64,000 nucleotides of DNA from Candidatus Undinarchaeales archaeon (GTDB taxonomy: Archaea > SpSt-1190 > JASMDC01): the NCBI GenBank assembly GCA_030753015.1, contig JASMDC010000005.1, positions 1 through 64,000 on the forward strand. Reading direction: 5' to 3'. The notes under the pieces are model-generated. The model saw only the letters and a list, made by a program, of their open reading frames with translations, was not told where the DNA came from and ran no database searches. Both the position numbers and the translations under genes were made by a program. The first letter of the stretch is position 1, and every line of letters begins with the position of its first letter. Of this stretch, positions 17,246 through 24,497 are shown in pieces.

Positions 17246-17764
17246 ATGTCCCTCAACGTCATGCTCCTCGCCCAGGAGCTCGGCCGCCTCAAGCGTGTTC
17301 CCCGGACGGGTTGGGCACTACGCGGCGTCCCTGAGCCCGAGTCTGTCGCGGACCATACGTACCGCACGGCCGTTCTCGCCATGGTCCTCGGTGACCGCCT
17401 TGGGCTCGATACGGATCGCATGGTGCGCATGGCGCTCCTTCACGAGCTGTCCGAATGCCGGACGGGCGACATCCCGTCGGGGGCCATCCCGACCGAGCAG
17501 AAGACCGCGCTCGAGCGTAACTTGGCAAGGGACCTGCTCACCGCCGCCGGCGACGAGGGACCGTACCGGGAGCTCATCGAGGACTTCCTTGAAGGGAGGA
17601 GCCGGGAGGCGCGGCTCGTCCGTGACCTGGACAGGTTTGAGATGCTCCTTCAGGCGCTGGAGTACCAGGACGCGGGATTCCCGGTGTTCGAGGAGTTCTA
17701 CGCCAACACGATCGAGTCCATCCGTGAGCCCGAGGTACGGGCGCTTGCGGAGGCCCTGCGGTGA
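17246..17764 (+). CDS. HD-domain hydrolase (YfbR/HDDC2-like 5'-nucleotidase)
   Basis: A 172-residue HD-superfamily phosphohydrolase. Metal ligands are visible in ESVADHTYRTAVLAM (first His), LLHELSECRTGDIPSG (HE...D) and RDLDRFEMLLQALEY (late Asp). Relatives YfbR and HDDC2 dephosphorylate deoxynucleoside monophosphates; this specificity is inferred only. ATG at 17246 is chosen over a longer frame because it follows the divergent TATA (17214-17226) at the right distance. The stop overlaps the archease GTG by 4 bases, so the two genes are translationally coupled. Confidence 0.85.
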   Translation: MSLNVMLLAQELGRLKRVPRTGWALRGVPEPESVADHTYRTAVLAMVLGDRLGLDTDRMVRMALLHELSECRTGDIPSGAIPTEQKTALERNLARDLLTAAGDEGPYRELIEDFLEGRSREARLVRDLDRFEMLLQALEYQDAGFPVFEEFYANTIESIREPEVRALAEALR

Positions 17765-18183
17765 GGTCCTACGAGTTCCTCCCCCACACGGCGGACATCA
17801 AGGTCCTGGCCCGAGGCGACACTCTGGCCGAGGCCGTAATGGCAGCAGCCGACGCACTACTGGCATCCATAACCGATCTCAGCAAGGTCCAGGACAACGA
17901 AGTGATCGATATCACCATACGCCAGCCCGACCTCGAAACGCTGCTGGTCTCGGCATTGGAGGAGCTGTTGTTCTATCACGAGACCGAGGGGATGGTGTTC
18001 AAACAACTCGCAGTAGCACGTGTGGAGGAAGGTCCCGACGGGTGGCTCCTCCATGGAAAGGCCCACGGCCAGTTCATCTCCGGCCATCTCATCGAGACCG
18101 AGATCAAGGCCATCACGTACAACGATATCCGCGTGGAGCGCGAAGGGAGCGGCTGGATCGTCCAGATCGTGTTCGATATCTGA
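17761..18183 (+). CDS. Archease
   Basis: A 140-residue archease. It activates the RNA ligase RtcB, which joins tRNA halves and other 2',3'-cyclic phosphate ends; it helps guanylylate RtcB. The family start is clear (SYEFLPHTADIKVLARGDTL), with the metal-binding Asp in HTAD and the C-terminal KAITYNDIRVE...GWIVQIVFDI. The GTG start overlaps the HD gene by 4 bases. RtcB itself is not in the window. Confidence 0.95.
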   Translation: MRSYEFLPHTADIKVLARGDTLAEAVMAAADALLASITDLSKVQDNEVIDITIRQPDLETLLVSALEELLFYHETEGMVFKQLAVARVEEGPDGWLLHGKAHGQFISGHLIETEIKAITYNDIRVEREGSGWIVQIVFDI

Positions 18184-18694
18184 AGAGGGCGGCGTACCGC
18201 AGGATATTTACACCGGGTTTGAGACAGAAAGCTCATCCGATTCATGGGTGGGATGAATGGTGTGTTCCCCGAGGGGGACCAAACCCGAAAAATACTATGA
18301 CCACACGAATACCGGCACCTTTTAGAATTTTACCCCTGAGCTGAACGGCCTCGTTCTTGAAAACGCATAACGGAAACGTATATATTGTTGTCGAGAAATA
18401 GTCGTATAGCTGCTCCAACCCCCCTCGAGGGGGGTCGGCGGCTCGGGGCGCAGCCCCGTGCCGCCGGGGGGGTGGCTTCATTGCATCAACTCCCTTTTTT
18501 TCCTTCTCACATCGGGACAGGATGTATACCGCACGCACCTTTCGAGGCTCTGGGCCTATGCTGGTTAGGGGTTGAGGAGCTCACCAGTCACGCCGTGAGG
18601 ATTCCCCCGGTCCATTGAGGCATAGTCGAAGATCGGACCGAGCTCATCTCCTTAGCCGGTATTTGGTGATGTTCCTGTCCCTTCAGATGAAGGA
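18184..18694. other. Non-coding mosaic between archease and the IS110 transposase
   Basis: About 510 bases. Apart from the structured element at 18403-18493 described separately, there is a minus-strand TATA-like region (AACAATATATACG, about 18391-18378), a run of seven T after 18493 that could end plus-strand transcription, and a short CCTTCA-GA-TGAAGG hairpin at 18680-18693 just beyond the transposase stop. No convincing gene was found; a minus-strand frame at 18242-18538 looks like a chance fusion of the IS-derived start and local DNA. Confidence 0.4.
18403..18493 (-). repeat. Partial copy of IS110 start region split by a 63-bp GC-rich hairpin
   Basis: Plus-strand CGTATAGCTGCTC (18403-18415) and CATTGCATCAACTCC (18479-18493) match, in the same order, the junction at the intact transposase start (CGTATAGCTGTTC then CATTGCATCAACTCC near 19657-19684). 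In the intact copy the two abut; here they are separated by about 63 bp. The insert holds a perfect CCCCCC-TCGA-GGGGGG palindrome (18419-18434) and a nested hairpin GGCGGC...GCCGCC (18437-18465) around CGGGGC-GCA-GCCCCG. The insert length is a multiple of three. Confidence 0.7.
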
Positions 18695-19672
18695 CTATGA
18701 TGGCCTGAACGGTTCCTCCTTGGTGAGCATGTGCCAGACGTCGGTCAGCATCTTCCGTGCGATGCTCCTTCTTGCGGTTTTGTAATCGTTCCTCCGGTTG
18801 ACCCGGGAGAAGTGACCCGTGTATCGATCGTCCTTCATGATGGCCCTGCCAGAGCATTGGTACATGATCCACTTGAGCCACTTGTTACACGCCTTTATGC
18901 GCACCGAGTGGCTCGTATTCCCGGACTGCTTGATGCCGCGGCAGAGACCTGCGTAGCTCACAAGGCTCTTCGGCCTCTTGAACCTTCTGATGTCGCCGAT
19001 CTCGCCCAGGATCATCAGCGAGCCGAAGCTACCGATACCGGGGACCGTCTGTAGAAGGCCGGCCCGATAGTTGGTGCGGGCGATTATGTCGATCTCCTTT
19101 TTGACTGGCTTGATTTCCCCCTCGATCGCTTCCAGGATATGCACGAGGTTCGCGATCTTAGGGTCGAGGCTCTTGAGATGCTCAAGGTCCTTCTTGTTCC
19201 ACGTTATCCTGAAGATATTCCCATCCATGGCGAGGAAGGCCTTGATCCTGGACTTGAGCGAGGTCTGTTGCCGGACCATACGGGCGCGGTGCCGGGTAAG
19301 GTCACGCAGCATCAGGATTTCCTCGTCCGGAATGTAGACCCGGGGGAGGAAGTTTTTACTGAGAAGCTCAGAAAGGAGCCTGGCGTCGACCTTGTCCGTG
19401 CTCCTGGCATCGGCGATCCGGCGGACCTTGAGAGGATTGGCAAGGGCCACCTCGTAGCCCATATCTTTCAGGATCCTGTATACTCCACGCCAGAGACCAC
19501 AGGCCTCGATGGCTATCGTCAGGGATGGGCTTGGTATCCCTTCGAAGAACTTCTCGATGGCCTTCCTTGTGTAAGGGATCGTCTTCTCCCGTTCAATGGT
19601 CCCGTCCCCGTGGCGCACTATTCCACGAAGTGTTTCTTTATGGATGTCCATAGCTCCGTATAGCTGTTCCAT
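18695..19672 (-). CDS. IS110 family transposase
   Basis: A 325-residue IS110-type recombinase with a RuvC-like DEDD domain at the N terminus (Asp9 in AMDIHKE, Glu56 in AIEACGLWRG, Asp93/Asp96 in STDKVDARLL) and the Tnp20 domain at the C terminus (LLQTVPGIGSFGSLMILGEI, then LVSYAGLCRGIKQSGNTSHS, where the nucleophilic serine is expected). Length and motifs are complete, so it may be active. IS110 enzymes insert through an RNA guide (bridge RNA) made from the element's non-coding end. The ATG at 19672 has GGAG about 10 bases upstream. AGG and AGA arginine codons differ from most neighbours, consistent with mobility. Confidence 0.93.
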   Translation of the reverse strand: MEQLYGAMDIHKETLRGIVRHGDGTIEREKTIPYTRKAIEKFFEGIPSPSLTIAIEACGLWRGVYRILKDMGYEVALANPLKVRRIADARSTDKVDARLLSELLSKNFLPRVYIPDEEILMLRDLTRHRARMVRQQTSLKSRIKAFLAMDGNIFRITWNKKDLEHLKSLDPKIANLVHILEAIEGEIKPVKKEIDIIARTNYRAGLLQTVPGIGSFGSLMILGEIGDIRRFKRPKSLVSYAGLCRGIKQSGNTSHSVRIKACNKWLKWIMYQCSGRAIMKDDRYTGHFSRVNRRNDYKTARRSIARKMLTDVWHMLTKEEPFRPS

Positions 19673-19685
19673 TGCATCAACTCCA

Positions 19686-19710
19686 GTTCCGATAAGCTGG
19701 TTATCGGAAC
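19686..19710 (-). ncRNA. Perfect 10-bp hairpin before IS110 start; candidate bridge RNA part
   Basis: GTTCCGATAA-GCTGG-TTATCGGAAC is a perfect stem of 10 bp with a 5-base loop, 14 bases upstream of the transposase ATG. In IS110-group elements the bridge RNA comes from the non-coding end next to the transposase start, so this stem is a candidate for part of it. It could also be a translational control hairpin. The element's own boundaries are needed to decide. Confidence 0.4.
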
Positions 19711-19845
19711 GGGTCTACTCTCCATTGTAAAATTCTATAGACAGTCACGCCACCCTCCGGTTCTATTTAATGCTGAAATGTCTACTACAGTTAGGAGGGA
19801 TGTTCAAGGGATTTCAAGTGAAATGAAGAGGCGACGGTCATCTGT

Positions 19846-20136
19846 GATCATCCATTGGATGCCTTCATCAGCATGCTCCGCTACCAGGCTGTAATGGCCG
19901 GGACGGAGCTGGTCGAGATCGATAGGGACGTGAACGCTGCACTGAACATACTCGCAAGAGCTAGGGCTGGACGAGCCCGAAGTCACGCCTGCGGAGATCC
20001 CGCCTCTACTCCTGCCATAAACGCGGGAGCAAGTGGGATTGTCGAACCAGGAACTATACGTGGTGAGCCCTTCGGGGCGATAGACGCTGGAAGACTGAGG
20101 CTTTGGCCTCAGGAGGATGTCACACAAGGTATTTAG
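19846..20136 (+). pseudogene. tnpB: Decayed TnpB (IS200/IS605 family) C-terminal remnant
   Basis: The reading frame contains AFISMLRYQAVMAGTELVEI, the helix and strand that come just before the zinc finger in TnpB, joined directly to DRDVNAALNILARARAG, the final RuvC segment. The zinc-finger stretch with its four cysteines is missing between them, and the N-terminal two thirds are absent. The tail (SHACGDPAS... then EPGTIRGEPF) and the following DNA, including a CTGAGGC-TTTG-GCCTCAG hairpin at 20095-20112, are the usual end of such elements, where the guide (omega) RNA is encoded. Clearly non-functional as a nuclease. No TnpA is present. Confidence 0.8.
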
Positions 20137-20244
20137 TGCTCTGGTGCCTTATTGTGTATAGAAGAGAGGCGTCCAACTCGTTGAGATACGTCCCGAAGTC
20201 GTTCCCCCGCCACCAACGACCAGAAATCACAGACACCGACCACT

Positions 20245-21477
20245 ATGGCGACTCCACGACCCGAGACCACAAAGACGGTACTTGGGGAAGGCGACGGCAG
20301 TCATACGAGCATGGGCCTTTCACGAGGAGCCTCGCGGCCGGCCATCCTGTCCTTGACGGCCATCCTCATCCTTATAGCGATGGTCACCACGGCCGCCGCC
20401 CCGGAAAGTGCGGGCCCCGAGGCCACTTGCACGTGCCCCGGTACGGTGAACGTCTCCACGCTCACCTGTTCATACCACGAGGACGCCGTGATGGATGGCG
20501 GTAATGTCCCGTACGGACGAACGACCTGTGGGCCGGACATCTGCCCTGTGTACACCGCGCACCTCGGGTACGAGCGGGAACTGTGTCATCCACGCGACGG
20601 TCCAATGCCAGCTATCGGGATCACGAACATACGCATTCGCTCCCATCGGATCCCAGAGGGCGGAATGGTCGGGCGTGTCACGTTCAAGGTTATCCACTCG
20701 CCATACCTCCAATCCGCAGAGAATGCGAACAAGGGCTGTGACCACTGTCGAGCGACCGTATCCTACAGGAACATCATCAAGAGCTGTACGCACCTTGTAG
20801 ATGGCCTGTTCAGCTGTGACGTCCCCGGGCCCGTGACTACCGTACAGCGCCCTGTTGTCACGATCATCGCCATGGACCCTTTGTGCCATCACTGTACAAA
20901 GGCCGATGCACCGCATCTGTGCGATTACGAGGGCAGCCCCTCCCCTGAGACAGGTACATGCATGCTCCACATCGACGCCCACGTCCAGACCGCGTTCTCC
21001 CTTGAACGCTTTGTCGAGCTCGAAGTGCGGAAGATGACGGGGACAGCTGACATCGTGGGCGACTCGATGAAAGCGTACGTGGGTGAACGGTTCGTGCTAG
21101 GTGCACGTGTTACCAACTACTGGACCATTCCGGTGAACGTCGTGCTCATACTGGATAGAAAGGGGATCTGGTCGACCTTCCAGGAACGATCGTTCCCCCT
21201 CCTTCCGGGTGAGACAAGGACCGTGCCTATCGAACTGTTCCCCTACACGCGGGTCCCTGATGCCCGCATCTCGCTCTCCGTTGAGGAAGCAGGAATCCGC
21301 AGTCTGCTCGACGAGAGCTCGTTCCACGTCCAGGTGATACATCCGGGTGGTAGCTCGTTCATGACCCATGCTCCGGGTGTGGGCCCTGTGGACACGGCAC
21401 TCCTGTTCGTGTTCGCATCATTATTCCTAGTACACCGGAGCGCACGGCCGTTCACCCGCAAGGGAACGTATAAATAG
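20245..21477 (+). CDS. Cys-rich secreted or membrane-anchored surface protein
   Basis: Up to 410 residues. A hydrophobic segment (SRPAILSLTAILILIAMVTT, about 30-50) looks like a signal peptide; a second one near the C terminus (TALLFVFASLFLVHRS) followed by basic residues looks like a membrane anchor. The region between has 14 cysteines, several as CxC or CxxC (TCTCPG, CDHC, CHHC), suggesting disulfides or metal binding, and a C-terminal Ig-like beta region (about 275-375: EVRKMTGTADIVGDSMKAYV, LLPGETRTVPIEL). No known family is recognised. An ATG at 20311 would shorten the cytoplasmic N terminus and fits a signal peptide better. It lies just after the TnpB relic. Confidence 0.65.
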   Translation: MATPRPETTKTVLGEGDGSHTSMGLSRGASRPAILSLTAILILIAMVTTAAAPESAGPEATCTCPGTVNVSTLTCSYHEDAVMDGGNVPYGRTTCGPDICPVYTAHLGYERELCHPRDGPMPAIGITNIRIRSHRIPEGGMVGRVTFKVIHSPYLQSAENANKGCDHCRATVSYRNIIKSCTHLVDGLFSCDVPGPVTTVQRPVVTIIAMDPLCHHCTKADAPHLCDYEGSPSPETGTCMLHIDAHVQTAFSLERFVELEVRKMTGTADIVGDSMKAYVGERFVLGARVTNYWTIPVNVVLILDRKGIWSTFQERSFPLLPGETRTVPIELFPYTRVPDARISLSVEEAGIRSLLDESSFHVQVIHPGGSSFMTHAPGVGPVDTALLFVFASLFLVHRSARPFTRKGTYK

Positions 21478-21478
21478 G
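21466..21478 (+). promoter_or_regulatory. TATA box of amidotransferase gene
   Basis: ACGTATAAATAGG (about 21467-21479) overlaps the stop codon of the preceding gene and lies about 40 bp before the ATG at 21515, so the amidotransferase has its own promoter with a short leader. Confidence 0.65.
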
Positions 21479-21514
21479 GTCCGCGGACCCGTTCTCACTT
21501 AGCAGTGGTCACTC

Positions 21515-22297
21515 ATGTACATACTTGACGCCCTCCTGCACCGGGAACGCGACGGGGAACCACTCCGTATCGCAACGCTCATGCACCATGCCAAGGGCTT
21601 CAATGCAACGCTGGCCGTCTCATACTTGGAGAAGGCGGGCGTGGAGGTGCACCCGTACAGGGCGTACATGGGCGAGTTCCCCGATCCGGAGGCGTATGAT
21701 GGCTTCATCGGCGTGGGATCGTCCTTCAATGTGCGCGATAAGCGTGGGCTGCGGTGGCTCGAGCTCGAAAAGGAGTTCTATCGCGATGTCGAACGACCGA
21801 CATTAGGCATCTGCTTTTCACATCAAGTGATGGCAGAGGCCTATGGTGGCCTGAGCGACAAGGCGGCCGGCTACGAGCTATGTAGGGGCGCCGTCAAGGT
21901 CCACGTCGACACCACCTGTCCCCTCTACGAGGGGCTCGACGATGAGGTCTTCGTATCGGCGGTGCACGGCGACGAGATCGTCGAGGTGCCCGCGGAGTTC
22001 GAGGTGGACGCCTACTCCGACATCTGCGCTGTGGAAGGGATGCACCACCGGGAGAAACCCATGTATGCGGTCCAGTTCCATCCTGAGCGGGCCAGTCTGG
22101 TCGAGCAAGCAGGTCACTCCAATGACGACGGTTATCGCATGTTGGAGAACTTCCTGGGGATCGTGCGTGAAAATAAAATGGAGAGGGAAGGGACCGATAC
22201 CCCCGAGGTAGAGGTGCCGGACCAAGGACCCAGGGGCATGTCGCGGATCGGCCATGCCATCGGGAGCTACCTTAAGGACATCTTTGGTAGTGGATGA
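21515..22297 (+). CDS. Class I glutamine amidotransferase-like protein
   Basis: A 260-residue protein with the GATase1 fold. The nucleophile elbow is GICFSHQ (Cys100) and the catalytic pair is in QFHPERA (His189, Glu191), so ammonia release from glutamine should be possible. It resembles stand-alone GMP-synthase-type amidotransferases, but no partner synthetase is adjacent and the acceptor is unknown. The last 45 residues are an extra charged tail ending in a short amphipathic helix (IGHAIGSYLKDIFGS). It is convergent with the maf gene. Confidence 0.85.
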   Translation: MYILDALLHRERDGEPLRIATLMHHAKGFNATLAVSYLEKAGVEVHPYRAYMGEFPDPEAYDGFIGVGSSFNVRDKRGLRWLELEKEFYRDVERPTLGICFSHQVMAEAYGGLSDKAAGYELCRGAVKVHVDTTCPLYEGLDDEVFVSAVHGDEIVEVPAEFEVDAYSDICAVEGMHHREKPMYAVQFHPERASLVEQAGHSNDDGYRMLENFLGIVRENKMEREGTDTPEVEVPDQGPRGMSRIGHAIGSYLKDIFGSG

Positions 22298-22314
22298 TTA
22301 CGCCCCGACCACTG

Positions 22315-22905
22315 TCAGGTATGAATTACTTCGAATGGACTGACACCGACCTTTGCCAGCATCTCCAATACGAGAGCTAGAGGAAGCCCGATGATATTGG
22401 AATAACATCCATCGATCCGTTCGACCAGTGCAGCACCCCGCCCCTGGATGGCGTATGCTCCAGCCTTCCCCATCCCATCCCCGGAGCCAACGTAGGACTG
22501 GAGCGTCTCCTTGGAATGGTTCCTGAACCGGACGACCGTTCGTTCATGACCGACCTGGAGCATACCTGTGACACAGTCCATTACCGCTATACCGGTGAGC
22601 ACCTCGTGCTGTCTACCGTTCAGGGCCAGAAGGGTCGCCAACGCGTCCTGGGAATGCGCGGGTTTGCCTAGTATACTATCGTCCAGAAGTATCATGGTAT
22701 CGGCCCCGAGCACGATCGCGTCCTCCAGTTCGAAGGCCACGAATCCAGCTTTACGTCGGGCGAGCGTTTCCACATACTCCACAGCATCGGTAACATCGGG
22801 AAGCGACTCGTCCACGTGTGGTGGGATTACCTCTGGATTGAGCCCCACCTGCTGCAACAACGCGAGGCGCTGTTGTGAACCGGAAGCGAGCACTAGACGC
22901 CGCAT
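22315..22905 (-). CDS. maf: Maf family nucleotide pyrophosphatase
   Basis: A 196-residue Maf protein, a house-cleaning enzyme that hydrolyses dTTP, UTP or modified nucleotides to monophosphates. The phosphate loop is LASGSQQRLALL, the metal site GADTMILLDD, and the conserved GKAGAYAIQGRGAALVERI follows. The ATG at 22905 begins MRRLVLASGS, the standard family start; longer frames upstream run into the preceding gene. It starts 4 bases after the stop of the amidohydrolase gene, forming a two-gene operon. Confidence 0.92.
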   Translation of the reverse strand: MRRLVLASGSQQRLALLQQVGLNPEVIPPHVDESLPDVTDAVEYVETLARRKAGFVAFELEDAIVLGADTMILLDDSILGKPAHSQDALATLLALNGRQHEVLTGIAVMDCVTGMLQVGHERTVVRFRNHSKETLQSYVGSGDGMGKAGAYAIQGRGAALVERIDGCYSNIIGLPLALVLEMLAKVGVSPFEVIHT

Positions 22906-22909
22906 ATGC

Positions 22910-24277
22910 CTATGAGGAGCCGTCCGGTTCCTCGCGGAGACTCTCAGCCACGTGCTCAGCGATCTCACGGCCCTTGGCCTTCACGGCATCCTCGTTCATG
23001 GTAAGGATCTCGCGGTCACGCATGACCACCTGGCCGTTGATAATGCTGGTCTCGACATCGTTGTGGTCGGCAGCGTACACGATGTGCGAGTACACGTTAT
23101 ACATCGGAGTCATGTTCGCGCTGTCGGTACCGATCACGATGAGGTCCGCCTTCTTTCCGGTCTCAAGGGATCCGATCTTGTCCTCCATGTGCAGGGCCTG
23201 TGCCCCACCGATAGTGGCCATCTCGACCACTCGCTGAGCTGGCATGGCTGTGCAGTCCATGGAGTGGATCTTGTGGAGCTTCGCGGTCGTGTCCATCTCA
23301 CCGAACATGTCAAGGTCGTTGTTTGATGCGGCACCATCGGTACCAAGACCGACGTACCCGCCCTTATCCATGAGGTCAGGGATCGGTGCAACTCCCGAGG
23401 CGAGCTTCATATTGCTCTCGGGATTGTGGGCAATACCAGTTCCGGTATTGACCAGCAGGTCCTTCTCGTTCTCTGTGAGCCAGACACAATGGGCAGCGAC
23501 CACGTTGTCGCCCAGGATACCCAGTGAGTTCAGGTACTCAGTAGGCGTCTTTCCGTGCTTCTCCTTGATCTGCTCGACCTCGCTCTGGGTCTCTGATAGA
23601 TGGATGATGTAGGGTACGCCCTCTTTATCGGCAAGGTCCTTGGCCGCTTTGAGGCTCTGTGGGCCCACGGTGTAAGGGGCGTGAGGAGCAACAGCGGGCG
23701 TGATTAGGTCATCGCCCTTCCAGTCCTTAATGAACGTCTCAGCGTACTTGATGCCACCGGCCGGGTCCACCGAATCCGGCGACGGGAAGTCCAGGACGGT
23801 CTCTCCCAGAACGGCACGCATGCCCGCTTCCTTGGTGGCCTTTGCAGCTTGGTCCTCGAAGTAGTACATGTCGCAGAACGTGGTCGTCCCGCCCTTGATC
23901 ATCTCTGCGCATGCCAGCTTGGTCCCGTGGTAGACCATGTCGGCGTTCGTGTTCTTCGCTTCTGCCGGGAATATATAGTCCTGAAGCCACTCCATGAGAG
24001 GCAGGTCGTCGGCCATTCCGCGGTAAACGCTCATTGCCGCATGGGTGTGAGCGTTCACCAACCCGGGCATCACGATCTTGCCCGAGGCATCGACATCCTC
24101 TTTGGCGTCATAGAGGGTACGAGCCTCCTCGGCCGTCCCCACATACACGATCTCATCACCCTTCATAGCTACCGCTCCGTCCTGATAGACGTTTCGGTCG
24201 CCGTCCATGGTGACGACTGTCCCACCAGTGACCAGGACATCCACGTCTTCCCGGTCTGTGGCTTCATATTCGAGCAT
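22910..24277 (-). CDS. mtaD: Amidohydrolase, MTA/SAH or 5'-deoxyadenosine deaminase
   Basis: A 455-residue metal-dependent amidohydrolase of the MtaD/DadD group. Metal ligands are visible in order: VNAHTHAAMS, then HAPYTVGP, HLSETQSEVEQ, AAHCVWLTENE and LGTDGAASNNDLDMF. Archaeal relatives deaminate 5'-deoxyadenosine, methylthioadenosine and S-adenosylhomocysteine to inosine forms, recycling by-products of SAM enzymes. Choice among these substrates cannot be made. A TATA box (ACATTTATATACAAC, minus strand, about 24332-24318) and GGTGAG ribosome site support the ATG at 24277. A CTACT-GCAT-AGTAG palindrome lies between them. Confidence 0.88.
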   Translation of the reverse strand: MLEYEATDREDVDVLVTGGTVVTMDGDRNVYQDGAVAMKGDEIVYVGTAEEARTLYDAKEDVDASGKIVMPGLVNAHTHAAMSVYRGMADDLPLMEWLQDYIFPAEAKNTNADMVYHGTKLACAEMIKGGTTTFCDMYYFEDQAAKATKEAGMRAVLGETVLDFPSPDSVDPAGGIKYAETFIKDWKGDDLITPAVAPHAPYTVGPQSLKAAKDLADKEGVPYIIHLSETQSEVEQIKEKHGKTPTEYLNSLGILGDNVVAAHCVWLTENEKDLLVNTGTGIAHNPESNMKLASGVAPIPDLMDKGGYVGLGTDGAASNNDLDMFGEMDTTAKLHKIHSMDCTAMPAQRVVEMATIGGAQALHMEDKIGSLETGKKADLIVIGTDSANMTPMYNVYSHIVYAADHNDVETSIINGQVVMRDREILTMNEDAVKAKGREIAEHVAESLREEPDGSS

Positions 24278-24297
24278 AATGACTCACCTTTATGTCG

Positions 24298-24340
24298 CTA
24301 CTGCATAGTAGTGTCATTTGTTGTATATAAATGTTTCGTC
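24298..24340. promoter_or_regulatory. Bidirectional promoter with CTACT-N4-AGTAG palindrome
   Basis: CTACT-GCAT-AGTAG at 24298-24311 is a perfect inverted repeat near the start point of the amidohydrolase. The AT-rich core GTTGTATATAAATGTTTC (24320-24337) can serve as a TATA box in both directions, for the amidohydrolase (minus) and the 47-codon gene at 24354 (plus). The palindrome core is the same as at the trmB/GH15 promoter (CTACT-CTAT-AGTAG). Confidence 0.6.
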
Positions 24341-24353
24341 TCCGTGTCCCGTT

Positions 24354-24497
24354 ATGGAGCACGAGGAGCGAGTGGTCCAGTATATGAAGCTTGCGTTTGG
24401 GGTCTATTTCGCCGCAGGCATCTACTTCATGCTCAGCGAGCTGTGTACCATTTCGCGCAGGTTGGAAGAGCTCGATCGGCACCTTTCAGACCAGTAG
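24354..24497 (+). CDS. Small single-pass membrane protein (47 residues)
   Basis: A short frame MEHEERVVQYMKLAFGVYFA..., with charged ends and one hydrophobic helix (LAFGVYFAAGIYFMLSELC) followed by an amphipathic helix (ISRRLEELDRHLS). The ATG lies about 25 bp after a good TATA box, so a leaderless small protein is plausible. The last 76 bases overlap the end of the minus-strand gene 24422-25378, so one of the two ends may be misjudged. No family is recognised. Confidence 0.5.
   Translation: MEHEERVVQYMKLAFGVYFAAGIYFMLSELCTISRRLEELDRHLSDQ

Larger units (their letters stand above)
18680..19800 (-). mobile_element. IS110-family insertion sequence (ends approximate)
   Basis: The element includes the transposase and at least the hairpin-bearing segment before its start. 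IS110 elements lack clear inverted repeats, so the ends cannot be read by eye; the limits given are rough. On one side lies the structured partial copy at 18403-18493, on the other the decayed TnpB at 19846, so the element probably landed in an already mobile-rich spot. Confidence 0.5.

Noticed and set aside
18242..18538. 98-codon minus-strand frame through the structured hairpin element
   Set aside because: Its start matches the transposase start region, but the middle is the GC hairpin and the rest has no similarity to the transposase, so it is more likely a recombination product than a gene.
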